A stretch of DNA of 64,000 bases, from the NCBI RefSeq assembly GCF_900109205.1, contig NZ_FNZB01000004.1, forward strand, positions 1 to 64,000. Reading direction: 5' to 3'. Source of the DNA: Sphingomonas sp. OV641. GTDB lineage: Bacteria > Pseudomonadota > Alphaproteobacteria > Sphingomonadales > Sphingomonadaceae. Of the stretch, positions 33,535 through 42,273 are shown piece after piece (within the stretch, counting starts at the first letter, position 1; each line of letters begins with the position of its first letter). Both the position numbers and the translations under genes were made by a program. The notes under the pieces are model-generated. The model saw nothing but the letters and a program-made list of their open reading frames with translations, was not told where the DNA came from and did not search any database.

Positions 33535-33739
33535 CGGACATCTCCACACGTAAGCGGGAGCACGTTTGGTCTCTCAGCCACCGGCGCCTACGGATCGGAA
33601 CTGCCGGCGGTCTTGATTATGTGGGTGTCAGAGACCCTTTTCGCAAGATCTGCCGCTGCCCGGTGGAGGTGCGGCATTTTTGCGTCAGCCGCCGGAATTT
33701 ACCATGCGGGAGGGACCTTAACACCGATCAAACGTTAGA

Positions 33740-33925
33740 ATGTCGATGACTGACAACCGGATCGTGGCTGTGGGACTGTTGACCCAGAAGGACCTTGAGG
33801 TCCTGGGCACGGGGTTCACGCGCGCCTTCCCGGTGGAGGACATTTCCGGCTTCGAGGACGTGCTGGCGCGGCTCGACCAGATCGAGGCGGTGCCCACCCG
33901 GCCGGAGCCGCGCCACACCCGTTAA
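33740..33925 (+). CDS. Small conserved-looking protein, 61 aa
   Basis: Function unknown. The sequence is acidic in its second half (EDISGFEDVLARLDQIE) with a strand-like start (NRIVAVGLLTQKDLEVLG). Codon use is typical of real genes here. No good ribosome site precedes ATG 33740; an ATG two codons later is equally possible. It is the first of two small plus-strand genes 54 bases apart. Confidence 0.5.
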   Translation: MSMTDNRIVAVGLLTQKDLEVLGTGFTRAFPVEDISGFEDVLARLDQIEAVPTRPEPRHTR

Positions 33926-33979
33926 GCGAAACCCCGTTCAACCAGACAGGGTCGGCGACCCTTCAGATAAAGGGACGCG

Positions 33980-34228
33980 ATGGACATAGAGGTGAGCGCA
34001 AGCGGCGGGATGGTCCGGCTGGGGTTCGGCGCCCCGGTGTTCCTGACGCCAGAGGAAGCCCATGCGCTGACCACCCGGCTGGTGGCGGTCCTGGCTGAAC
34101 TTGCCGAGCCGATGCGCGCGCCGGATCGATGCCAGCGTCCGCATCTGGTGCTGGTCGCATCGCGCGATGCCGCTTCCCCGCCCCCTTCCCCGTCCGACAC
34201 GCCGCCTCCCGCGCCGCAGCGCACCTGA
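33980..34228 (+). CDS. Small hypothetical protein, 82 aa
   Basis: Function unknown. The first 60 residues give alternating strand and helix (VRLGFGAPVFLTPEEAHALT, then LVAVLAELAEPM), and the tail is Pro/Ser-rich (SPPPSPSDTPPPAP). AAGGG ends seven bases before the ATG. The repeated G-A-P-V/L-T-P-E-E pattern looks like a small compact domain rather than noise. Confidence 0.5.
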   Translation: MDIEVSASGGMVRLGFGAPVFLTPEEAHALTTRLVAVLAELAEPMRAPDRCQRPHLVLVASRDAASPPPSPSDTPPPAPQRT

Positions 34229-34318
34229 GACCATCGCCGCCCGGCGTTCCGCCGCGCCCGTCGCGCGGGCGGGGCGGTGCGTCGCGCCGGCATCAACAAA
34301 GCGTTTGACCTTTGGCGG

Positions 34319-34345
34319 GCCGGCCCCCTAGCCGGCGCCTCCTTT
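34319..34345 (+). terminator. Possible terminator between small genes and nag module
   Basis: A GCCGGC-CCCCTA-GCCGGC hairpin at 34319-34336 is followed by GCCTCCTTTT. The stem is short and the T-run is interrupted, so this is weakly supported. Confidence 0.35.
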
Positions 34346-34523
34346 TCACGCTTGTCCGGCCCCAAGGCACATGCGCCATTACAGACCCTGTTCCTGATGC
34401 CGACCCGCGCCGCCTGGGATTATATCCGCCCCGACGCTGGCCGGGGGCTGCAATCCAAAAGCGCCATGGGTCACCCGGATGCCTGCATCGCTGTCGCACC
34501 GGGTCGGGCAAAAGGCTGGATCC

Positions 34524-36332
34524 ATGGCTGAGGTTCTGATCGAGATCTGCGTCGACAGCCCGGAGGGGCTGATCGCCGCCATGAAGGGCGGGGCCGATCG
34601 CATCCAGCTGGCCTCGTCGCTGGCATTGGGCGGCCTCAGCCCCTCGGCCGGGCTGCTGGCGCTGGCGCAGGAATGCCCGCTGCCGGTGCGCGCCCTGATC
34701 CGCCCGCGCGAAGGCGGTTTCATCTATGACGCGCGCGAGCGGGTGGCGATGTTTCGCGATATCGACGCGGCGCGCGCGGCGGGGCTGGAGGGCGTGGTGA
34801 TCGGCGCGCTGTCGCCGGCGGGCGGGCTGGACCTGACGCTGCTCGAGGCGCTGGTTGCCCATGCCGCCGGGCTGGAGGTGGGATTGCACCGCGCGGTCGA
34901 TCTGCTGCCCGATCCCGCCGTGGCGGTGACGGCCGCCGCCGATCTCGGCATCGCCACCATCGCGACCGCCGGGGGGGCGCGTGTCGCGAAGGAGGGCGTG
35001 GCGACGATCAAGGCGATGCAATGGCTGGCCGGGGAGCGGGTGGAGATCATCGCCGCGAGCGGGATCCATCCGGGCAATGTCGCCTCGCTGGTGGCCGCGA
35101 CCGGGGTGCGCGCCGTTCACGCCTCCTGCTCCCGCCCGATCCGCAACGCCTCGCCCCGCGCCATCGAGTTCGGCTTCGATTCCGAACTGGCGCGGGTCAC
35201 GGACGAGGCGGAGGTGGCCGCCATGCGCACCGCGCTAGGCCGCCCTGCCCCCGCTTCCGTCACCTCGGCCCCGGCCGCAGCGGAAGGCGCGCTCCCGCGG
35301 GATCCCGCAGCCACGCTGATGCATGCCGAAGCGGCAGAAGCACCGGACGTGGTCGCGCGACTGGTGGGTCGCACCCAGGCCGTGATCGCGCGCATCGCCG
35401 CCCGGCTGCGCGATCGCCCGCCGCCCTTCATCGTCACCTGCGCGCGCGGCTCGTCCGATCACGCCGCAACCTATGGCAAATATCTGTTCGAGACGATGAC
35501 GGGCATCCCCGTCTCCTCGGCCGCGCCATCGGTGTCCTCGATCTTCGGCGCGCCGCTTCGCGCCCGGGGCGCCTTGTGCCTCGCGATCTCGCAATCCGGC
35601 CAGAGCCCCGACCTGCTCGCCAGCGTCGCCGCCTATAAGTCCGCCGGCGCCTTTGTCGTCGCTTTGGTCAATGACGAAGGCTCGCCGCTCGCCCATGCGG
35701 CGGACGAGGTGCTGCCGCTGTGCGCCGGGCCCGAGCGGTCGGTCGCGGCAACCAAATCCTGCATCGCGGCGCTTGCGGCGCAGGCGTCGCTGGCCGCCGC
35801 CTGGTCGGGCGACGATGGGCTGCAGGCCCGCCTCGCCGCCTTGCCGGAGGCGATGACGCGCGCCTTTGCGCTTGACTGGCACGCGGCGCACCTGCCCCTG
35901 CTCGGCGCGCGCAACCTGTTCGTGCTCGGCCGCGGCTATGGCTTTGGCATCGCGCAGGAGGCCGCGCTCAAGTTCAAGGAAACCTGCGGCCTTCATGCGG
36001 AGGCCTTTTCCGCCGCGGAGGTCCGGCACGGCCCGATGGCGATCGTCGGGCGCGGCTTTCCGGTGCTCGCCTTCGCCACGTCCGACGTGTCCGGCGATGG
36101 GGTTCGCAGCGCAGCGGTGCAGTTCGCCGAGCGCGGCGCGCAAGTGATGCTGGCCGATGCCGCCGGCGAATGGGCGGCGGGCGGCAACCTGCCCGCGATC
36201 GCCGCCGCGCCCGCGCTGGAGCCGATCCTGATGCTCCAGAGCTTCTATCGCCTGGCGAATGACCTTGCCGTCGCGCGCGGCATTGATCCCGATGCGCCCC
36301 CGCACCTAAAGAAGGTGACGGAAACGCGATGA
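34524..36332 (+). CDS. CutC-SIS fusion protein (GlcN-6-P deaminase NagB-II-like), 602 aa
   Basis: Two families are joined in one frame. Residues 1-238 form a CutC TIM barrel (EICVDSPEGLIAAMKGGADR, GGLSPSAGLL, ALIRPREGGFIY, HRAVDLL, GVRAVHASCSRP). A linker of about 20 Ala/Pro/Ser-rich residues leads to two SIS domains (about 265-602) like the GlmS isomerase half: TCARGSSDHAATYGKYLFE near 304, SQSGQSPD near 355, SVAATKS, and AEVRHGPMA near 500. SIS proteins of this type act as NagB-II glucosamine-6-phosphate deaminases. ATG 34524 is chosen because family sequence begins there. The stop overlaps nagA (ATGA). CutC normally is a separate gene; no internal start site for the SIS half is seen. Confidence 0.85.
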   Translation: MAEVLIEICVDSPEGLIAAMKGGADRIQLASSLALGGLSPSAGLLALAQECPLPVRALIRPREGGFIYDARERVAMFRDIDAARAAGLEGVVIGALSPAGGLDLTLLEALVAHAAGLEVGLHRAVDLLPDPAVAVTAAADLGIATIATAGGARVAKEGVATIKAMQWLAGERVEIIAASGIHPGNVASLVAATGVRAVHASCSRPIRNASPRAIEFGFDSELARVTDEAEVAAMRTALGRPAPASVTSAPAAAEGALPRDPAATLMHAEAAEAPDVVARLVGRTQAVIARIAARLRDRPPPFIVTCARGSSDHAATYGKYLFETMTGIPVSSAAPSVSSIFGAPLRARGALCLAISQSGQSPDLLASVAAYKSAGAFVVALVNDEGSPLAHAADEVLPLCAGPERSVAATKSCIAALAAQASLAAAWSGDDGLQARLAALPEAMTRAFALDWHAAHLPLLGARNLFVLGRGYGFGIAQEAALKFKETCGLHAEAFSAAEVRHGPMAIVGRGFPVLAFATSDVSGDGVRSAAVQFAERGAQVMLADAAGEWAAGGNLPAIAAAPALEPILMLQSFYRLANDLAVARGIDPDAPPHLKKVTETR

Positions 36333-37456
36333 CCGGCATCATCTTCGACAACGGCAGGATCCTTACCGGCGATGGTGCGATCGCCGGGCAGCTGTGCGTG
36401 GCGGACGGGCTGATCGCGGAGCACGCACCCTCGGGCGCGACCCGCATCGATCTCGCCGGCGGATGGCTGCTCCCCGGCTTCATCGATACGCAGGTGAACG
36501 GCGGCGGCGGCGTCCTGTTCAACGACGATCCGGGCGTGGAGACGATCCGCCGCATCGGCGCGGCGCACGCCCGCTTCGGCACCACCGCCTTTCTGCCGAC
36601 GCTGATCTCGGACACGCTGGACCGCGTGGAAATGGCGATGCGCGCCACCGAACAGGCGATCGAGGAGGGCGTGCCGGGCGTCGTGGGCATCCACATCGAA
36701 GGGCCGTTCCTCAATCCGGCGCGCAAGGGCACGCACGATCCCGCCCGCTTCCGCCAGCTCGATGCGGCGGCGATCGCGCTGCTCGGCAGCCTGAAGCACG
36801 GCCGCACGCTGGTGACGCTGGCGCCCGAAATGGGCACGCCCGACGATATCGCCGCGCTGGTCGCCGCCGGGGTGATCGTTGCCGTGGGGCACAGCGATGC
36901 GGATTATGCCACCGCCGTTCGCGCGTTCGCGGCCGGGGCGACCGGCGTCACCCATCTGTTCAACGCCATGTCGCCGCTGCACCACCGCGAGCCGGGCGTG
37001 GTGGGCGCCGCGATAGAGAACCAGCGGATCTATGCCGGCCTGATCGTGGACGGGCACCATGTCGCGCCGGCCGCCCTGCGCATCGCCCTGGCCGCCCGCC
37101 CGCACGATCGCTTCATGCTCGTCACCGATGCCATGTCGCCGGTCGGCACCGATGCGACCAGCTTCGAATTGCAGGGCAAGACGATCCGCGTGGAGGACGG
37201 CGCCTGCGTGGAGGAGAATGGCACGCTTGCCGGCTCCGCGCTGGATATGGCGACGGCGGTGCGCAATGCGGTGACGATGCTGGGGCTGAACGTGGCCGAC
37301 GCGGCCGGCATGGCCGCCACCGCGCCCGCCGCCTTCCTGTCTTTGGCCGATCGCGGCACGCTGCGTCCCGGCGCGCGCGCGGATCTTGCCTGGCTCGATC
37401 CGGATCTGAACCCGCGCGGCACGTGGATCGCCGGCACCCGCGTGTACGGCAACTAG
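36329..37456 (+). CDS. nagA: N-acetylglucosamine-6-phosphate deacetylase
   Basis: NagA removes acetate from GlcNAc-6-phosphate, giving the substrate for the NagB-II-like domain encoded just upstream. The 375-residue protein shows GFIDTQVNGGGGVLFND, GIHIEGPFLNPARKG near residue 120, VGHSDADY, GVTHLFNAMSPLHHREPG and LVTDAMSPVGT, all NagA motifs including the metal-binding residues. It is coupled to the CutC-SIS gene by a four-base overlap. No GlcNAc transporter, kinase or NagR-type repressor is visible in the window. Confidence 0.95.
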   Translation: MTGIIFDNGRILTGDGAIAGQLCVADGLIAEHAPSGATRIDLAGGWLLPGFIDTQVNGGGGVLFNDDPGVETIRRIGAAHARFGTTAFLPTLISDTLDRVEMAMRATEQAIEEGVPGVVGIHIEGPFLNPARKGTHDPARFRQLDAAAIALLGSLKHGRTLVTLAPEMGTPDDIAALVAAGVIVAVGHSDADYATAVRAFAAGATGVTHLFNAMSPLHHREPGVVGAAIENQRIYAGLIVDGHHVAPAALRIALAARPHDRFMLVTDAMSPVGTDATSFELQGKTIRVEDGACVEENGTLAGSALDMATAVRNAVTMLGLNVADAAGMAATAPAAFLSLADRGTLRPGARADLAWLDPDLNPRGTWIAGTRVYGN

Positions 37457-37459
37457 GGT

Positions 37460-39880
37460 TCACGCCGACAGCTGCGCCAGGCTCGCCGCCAGTTCGTCCT
37501 TGCGGAACGGCTTGGTCAGGCGAAGCAGGTCCGGGCCGACGTCCTCGCGCTCGGCAAAGCCCGACACCAGCAGCACCGCCATGCCCGGCCGCTGCCGCCG
37601 CGCCGCGCGGGCCAGCTCCGCGCCGGTCAGGCCGGGCATCAGGTGGTCCGTCACCATCAGGTCGAACGGCTCGCCACGGCTGATCCGTTGCAGCGCCTCC
37701 TCGCCGGACGCGGCCTCGGTGACGCGATAGCCAAGGTCGACCAGCATGTCCGCGGTGGTGATCCGCACCGCTTCCTCATCGTCCACCAGCAGCACCTGCC
37801 CGCCCGCGGGGCGCGCCGGCACGTCGGGCCGGGCCGCTTCCACCCGCCGCGGCGGCGCCGCGCTGCGCGGCAGCCACAGTTCGACGTTGGTGCCCCGCCT
37901 GGGCCGGCTCTGGATCGTCAGCGCCCCGCCCAGCTGCGACGCGAGCCCATGAACCATGGACAGACCCAGCCCGGTGCCCTTCCCCACGCCCTTGGTGGAA
38001 AAGAACGGCTCCACCGCGCGGGCCAGCGTCGCCGCATCCATGCCGCTGCCGGTGTCGGCGACAGACAGGCGCACATAATGGCCCGGCGGCAGCTTGGCGC
38101 GGTGGCCGGCGCGAACCGCCTCCGCCGTCGCCGCGATGCGCAACGTGCCGCCATCGGGCATGGCGTCACGCGCATTCACGGCGAGGTTCAGCAGCGCCAT
38201 TTCAAGCTGGTTCGCATCGCATTCGGCGGCCGGCACGTCCGGCTCGGCATCCACCACCACCTTGATGTTCGGACCGGTGGTGCTCGCCACCAGATCGCCC
38301 ATGCCCGAAACCAGCTCCACCACGTCCACCGCCACCGCCTGCAACGGCTGGCGGCGGGCAAAGGCGAGCAAGCGCTGCACCAATGTCTTGGCATGGTCGG
38401 CGGACTGGATCGCGCCGGCGATCAGCCGCTGCTCACGCTCCGTGCCGATGCCGCGACGCTGCAGCAGATCCAGCGAACCGACGATGGGGGCGAGCAGATT
38501 GTTGAAATCATGCGCCACGCCGCCGGTCAGCTGGCCCATGGCCTCCATCTTCTGCGCCTGGCGAAGCGCCTCCTGCGCGGTCGCCAGCTCGTGCCGCCGC
38601 TCCCGCTCGGCCGTCACGTCGCGGGTCACGCAATACAGCTTGCCGCCCTCGGGCACTGCGACCCAGGACAGCCACCGCCACCGGCCCTGCCGGGTGCGAT
38701 ACCGGTTCTCGAAATGGAGCACGGCATTGCCCTGCTGCAGGTTCCGAAAGGCATCGCGCGTTTCATCGCCATCATCGGGGTGAACGAAATCGAAGAAGGG
38801 CCGGCCCTCAATCTCCGCGATCGGCCAGCCGAGCGCCTTGTGCCAGGCCGGGTTCACCGCATCGAACACCGCCGTTTCGAGGTCCACCACGGACAACAGG
38901 TCGATGCTGTGCTGCCACACCAGGCCACGCTCGCGCGAGCGCTGGATCACCTGATCCTCCAGCTCCGCGTTCAGCGCGGTCAGCGCCTGCTCCGCCGCCT
39001 TTCGGTCGTTGATGTCGACCGAGGCGCCGAACCAGCGCACGATCTCCCCCGTCTGCGGATCGCGATACGGCTCCGCGCGGACCAGGAACCAGCGATATTC
39101 GCCCGCCGCCGATCGGATGCGGTGCTCGGTCTGGAAGGTGGTGCCGGTGCGCCGCGCCTCGTTGAACGCGGCCATGGTGCCTGCCACGTCATCCGGGTGC
39201 AGGTGATCCGCCGACACCTTGGCTGCGTTGGTCGGCGCATGGGCTGCGCCGGTATAGTCCCACCAATGTTTGTTGAAGAATTCCGCCTGCCCGTCCGCAT
39301 CGGTGATCCAGGTGATCTGCGGCACGGCATCGGCCATCAGGCGGAACCGCATTTCGCTGTCGCGCAAGCCTTGCTCGGCGCGCACCCGCTCGGTCGTTTC
39401 GGCCAGGATGCACAGGACGCCGGCGGGTTGGCCGGTCTCGTCCAGCACCGGGGAATAATCCAGGTCCATCCACACCGGCTCGGACACGCCGTTGCGATAC
39501 AGGGTCAGCTGCTGATCACGATAACGCAGCGTCCCGCCCGCCAGCCCGACCTTCATCACATGATCGTTGAAGTCGGCCACCTCCAGCCAGCCTTCGCGCA
39601 CGCGGGCGCCCATCAGCTCGGGATGGCGCTGCCCGGCGAACAGCGAATAGCTGTCGTTATACAGCATGATGCCTTCCTCGCTCCACAGCATCACCATCGG
39701 CACGGCGGCGCGCAGCAGGATGGAGGTGGCGGTGCGCAGGCTGGCGGGCCAGGCGCGGATCGGCCCCAGCGGCGTCACGGACCAGTCCCGCGACGCGATC
39801 ATCCGCCCGCACGCGCCACCGGCAAGCAGGCTGGTCTGAAACGCATCCGTGTCAGCTTCGGCCAAAACTGCCTCGTTCAT
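37460..39880 (-). CDS. PAS-containing hybrid histidine kinase, 806 aa
   Basis: The protein is a soluble-looking sensor kinase with about three PAS/PAC domains (around MLYNDSYSLFAGQRHPELMG, then AVPQITWITDADGQAEFFNK and the segment with WHKALGWPIAEIEGRPFF), a HisKA domain with phospho-acceptor His near 457 in GGVAHDFNNLL, an HATPase domain (NAVNARDAMPDGG, ADTGSGM, GKGTGLGLSMVHG) and a C-terminal receiver from about 693 (LLVDDEE; acceptor Asp in VTDHLMPG). No transmembrane helix is seen. It converges on nagA with three bases between and is otherwise isolated; no separate response regulator is adjacent. Confidence 0.92.
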   Translation of the reverse strand: MNEAVLAEADTDAFQTSLLAGGACGRMIASRDWSVTPLGPIRAWPASLRTATSILLRAAVPMVMLWSEEGIMLYNDSYSLFAGQRHPELMGARVREGWLEVADFNDHVMKVGLAGGTLRYRDQQLTLYRNGVSEPVWMDLDYSPVLDETGQPAGVLCILAETTERVRAEQGLRDSEMRFRLMADAVPQITWITDADGQAEFFNKHWWDYTGAAHAPTNAAKVSADHLHPDDVAGTMAAFNEARRTGTTFQTEHRIRSAAGEYRWFLVRAEPYRDPQTGEIVRWFGASVDINDRKAAEQALTALNAELEDQVIQRSRERGLVWQHSIDLLSVVDLETAVFDAVNPAWHKALGWPIAEIEGRPFFDFVHPDDGDETRDAFRNLQQGNAVLHFENRYRTRQGRWRWLSWVAVPEGGKLYCVTRDVTAERERRHELATAQEALRQAQKMEAMGQLTGGVAHDFNNLLAPIVGSLDLLQRRGIGTEREQRLIAGAIQSADHAKTLVQRLLAFARRQPLQAVAVDVVELVSGMGDLVASTTGPNIKVVVDAEPDVPAAECDANQLEMALLNLAVNARDAMPDGGTLRIAATAEAVRAGHRAKLPPGHYVRLSVADTGSGMDAATLARAVEPFFSTKGVGKGTGLGLSMVHGLASQLGGALTIQSRPRRGTNVELWLPRSAAPPRRVEAARPDVPARPAGGQVLLVDDEEAVRITTADMLVDLGYRVTEAASGEEALQRISRGEPFDLMVTDHLMPGLTGAELARAARRQRPGMAVLLVSGFAEREDVGPDLLRLTKPFRKDELAASLAQLSA

Positions 39881-40055
39881 TGAAACTCAGGACCAGGAAC
39901 GCATCAGCGCGGCGATTGGTGGCGGGGCGCTCGATAGCAGCGGGCGGCCACCTCCGTTCCCTGACCAGCCTGTACGATCAAGGCGTCAAAAACGAATAGC
40001 GGAAATTCAGGCGTGATCGTTGTGCGCGGCACGCGCCACAGATAACGGCTGCGAT

Positions 40056-40070
40056 CAGTTCTCATTAGCA
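40056..40070. promoter_or_regulatory. Possible partial Fur-like site
   Basis: Read on the minus strand this is TGCTAATGAGAACTG, resembling two hexamers of a Fur box (GCTAAT, GAGAAC) while the third is poor. It lies about 105 bases before a TonB receptor gene, a sensible place, but is only a suggestion. Confidence 0.25.
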
Positions 40071-40176
40071 GGCATTCGCCGAATGTCTGCCGGGCGTATC
40101 AAAGCATGCAAGGGGGCGTCGTCATACCCGGCCAACGGTCGCGGCTGCACGGCTGTGCCCGCACCGGGGGGAAATG

Positions 40177-42258
40177 ATGAAGTTGAACACCATCCTATAT
40201 GCCACGACGGCGCTGTCGCTCACCGTCGTGATGCCGCAGCAGGCCAGCGCCGCGCAGCAGAAGGATATCAAGGCCGCGTCGAACGCCGGGGACAAGGACA
40301 TTCCGGCGGACATCGTCGTCACGGCGACCGGCTATGAGCTGAATGTCCGCGAGGCGCCCGCGACGGTGTCGGTCATCACCGAAAAGGAGATCCGGCAGCG
40401 TTCCTACACCGACATTACCGATGTGCTGGCGAATATCCCGGGCGTCCACATCCAGGGCGGCGGCGTCGAACAGTCGATCATGATCCGCGGCATGAGCTCG
40501 GATTACACGCTGTTCCTGATCGACGGGAAGCGCGTTCAGGACAATCAGGCCTTCGGGCTCAATGGACAGCAGGCCGGCACGCCGATCAACTTCCTGCCGC
40601 CGCTCGACACGATCGAGCGGATCGAGGTGATCCGCGGGCCAGCGTCGTCGCTGTACGGGTCGGACGCGATCGGCGGCGTCATCAACATCATCACCAAAAA
40701 GGTGCTGAACGATTTCGGCGGCAGCGCGACCGCCGAATATATCGCGGCCGGACCGGGCAATGATGTCACCAAGGATGGCTTCAACGGCAGCTTCGCCCTG
40801 AACGTGCCGATCCTGCGCGACCGCCTCTCGCTTCAGGTCACGGGCGGCCTGCGATTGCAGCAGGAGGCCGACTTCGTCGGCGGCGGCGATTCAGCTGCCG
40901 CGGATCCCGATTTCGAGCGCCGCAACATCGCGGGCAAGCTCGGCTTCCGCCTGGATGATGCCAACACCTTCACCGCCGGCATCGGCCACACCATTCAGGA
41001 ACGGACCGCCCGCCCCGGCCGCAGCCTCGCGCCGACCGCCGCGCGTACCTACAGCAAGACGCTGCGGGACAATTACTTCCTGACGCATGAGGGCCAGTAT
41101 GGCGCGGCGGTGTGGAGCAGCTACGTCACTTACGACACCTCTTCGAACCCGACGCGGATCAACGCGACGACCGGAAACGGCATCGAGTTCGATACACTGG
41201 TGGCGAACAGCCAGGTCGCGGCATCGATTGCCAACCACAAGGTCGTGGGCGGCGTCAATTTCTTCCACGAGAAGCTGCAGGACGGCGCCACCAACGGCCT
41301 GAACCTGCCGGGCTTCGTCGTCCCCACCGACATCGTGACGATGGATCGCAAACAATATGCAGCGTTCCTGGAGGACAATTGGGAGATCATCGACGATCTT
41401 TCGCTGCTGCTCAGCGGGCGCGTCGACCACAGCGACGATTTCGGCACGCGTTTCAGTCCAAAGGCCTATGCCGTGGTCAACCTGACGGAGACGCTGACGC
41501 TGAAAGGCGGGGTGACGCGCGGCTACAAGGTGCCGAGCCTGCGCATGGCGGCAACCGATTTCGGATCGACCTCGATGGGCGGGGTGATCATCGGCAACCC
41601 GGACCTCAAGCCCGAGATCACGACCAATTACGAGATCGCCGCCGCGTACGTGAACCCTGACCTTGGCCTTTCAACCAGCCTGACCGCCTATAAGAGCGAC
41701 TTCAAGGACAAGCTGCTGCGAACCGGCCGGATCTGCGCGCAGAACACCATCTGTGAATATATGGGCACGACCTATCCCGCCCATCAGTTCGGCTACACCT
41801 CCTACATCAACGTCGACACCGCGGAGCTGAAGGGTGTCGAGTGGACGGTGGACTGGAAGCTGGTGCCCTCGCTTCGCTACCGCCACAGCTATACCTATGC
41901 GCAGACGGAGCAGACCTCCGGCGTGAATGCGGGCAAGCCGCTGAACGACATCCCCGAACACATGTTCAACGCATCGCTCGACTGGTCGGCGACACGCGCG
42001 CTGCGCTTCTGGGGCCAGCTGAACCATCGCGGCCGAACATCGGGACGGACGGTGAACTCCAGCGGCTCGGGCACCAATGACTTCCGGTATCCGGCCTACA
42101 CCTTCTACAATCTGGGTCTTGGATATGATCTGACGCGGCAGATCGTCCTGAACGCCGGCGTCTACAATCTCACCAACAAGCAGGTCACGCCCGAGGACGG
42201 CTTTGCCTATGTGCTCGACGGACGCCGCTTCAGCGCCTCGGTCAACTTTCGGTTCTAA
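40177..42258 (+). CDS. TonB-dependent receptor, CirA/FepA-like, 693 aa
   Basis: A signal peptide (MKLNTILYATTALSLTVV, to QASAAQ) is followed by DIVVTATGYELNVREAPATV (TonB box and plug start), VSVITEKEI, IMIRGMSSDYTLFLIDGKRV, IEVIRGPASSLYGSDAIGG and a barrel ending in RRFSASVNFRF. The plug matches catecholate-siderophore or colicin receptors of the CirA/FepA class. GGGGGGA precedes two adjacent ATG codons; the second (40177) has the better spacing. Downstream by 15 bases is a siderophore-binding protein gene, so the two probably form one uptake unit. Confidence 0.92.
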   Translation: MKLNTILYATTALSLTVVMPQQASAAQQKDIKAASNAGDKDIPADIVVTATGYELNVREAPATVSVITEKEIRQRSYTDITDVLANIPGVHIQGGGVEQSIMIRGMSSDYTLFLIDGKRVQDNQAFGLNGQQAGTPINFLPPLDTIERIEVIRGPASSLYGSDAIGGVINIITKKVLNDFGGSATAEYIAAGPGNDVTKDGFNGSFALNVPILRDRLSLQVTGGLRLQQEADFVGGGDSAAADPDFERRNIAGKLGFRLDDANTFTAGIGHTIQERTARPGRSLAPTAARTYSKTLRDNYFLTHEGQYGAAVWSSYVTYDTSSNPTRINATTGNGIEFDTLVANSQVAASIANHKVVGGVNFFHEKLQDGATNGLNLPGFVVPTDIVTMDRKQYAAFLEDNWEIIDDLSLLLSGRVDHSDDFGTRFSPKAYAVVNLTETLTLKGGVTRGYKVPSLRMAATDFGSTSMGGVIIGNPDLKPEITTNYEIAAAYVNPDLGLSTSLTAYKSDFKDKLLRTGRICAQNTICEYMGTTYPAHQFGYTSYINVDTAELKGVEWTVDWKLVPSLRYRHSYTYAQTEQTSGVNAGKPLNDIPEHMFNASLDWSATRALRFWGQLNHRGRTSGRTVNSSGSGTNDFRYPAYTFYNLGLGYDLTRQIVLNAGVYNLTNKQVTPEDGFAYVLDGRRFSASVNFRF

Positions 42259-42273
42259 GGGGGAAGCAACATC

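Noticed and set aside
34312..34539. Small gene upstream of the CutC-SIS fusion
   Set aside because: The frame covers a hairpin and the leader of the fusion gene and shows no ribosome site.
35200..35340. CutC and SIS as two separate genes joined by a sequencing error
   Set aside because: No stop or second start with a ribosome site lies in the linker, and codon pattern is continuous; the fusion reading is simpler, though resequencing could still change it.
37643..39883. 746-codon open frame antisense to the histidine kinase
   Set aside because: It is the shadow of a complete PAS-HisKA-HATPase-REC protein on the other strand.
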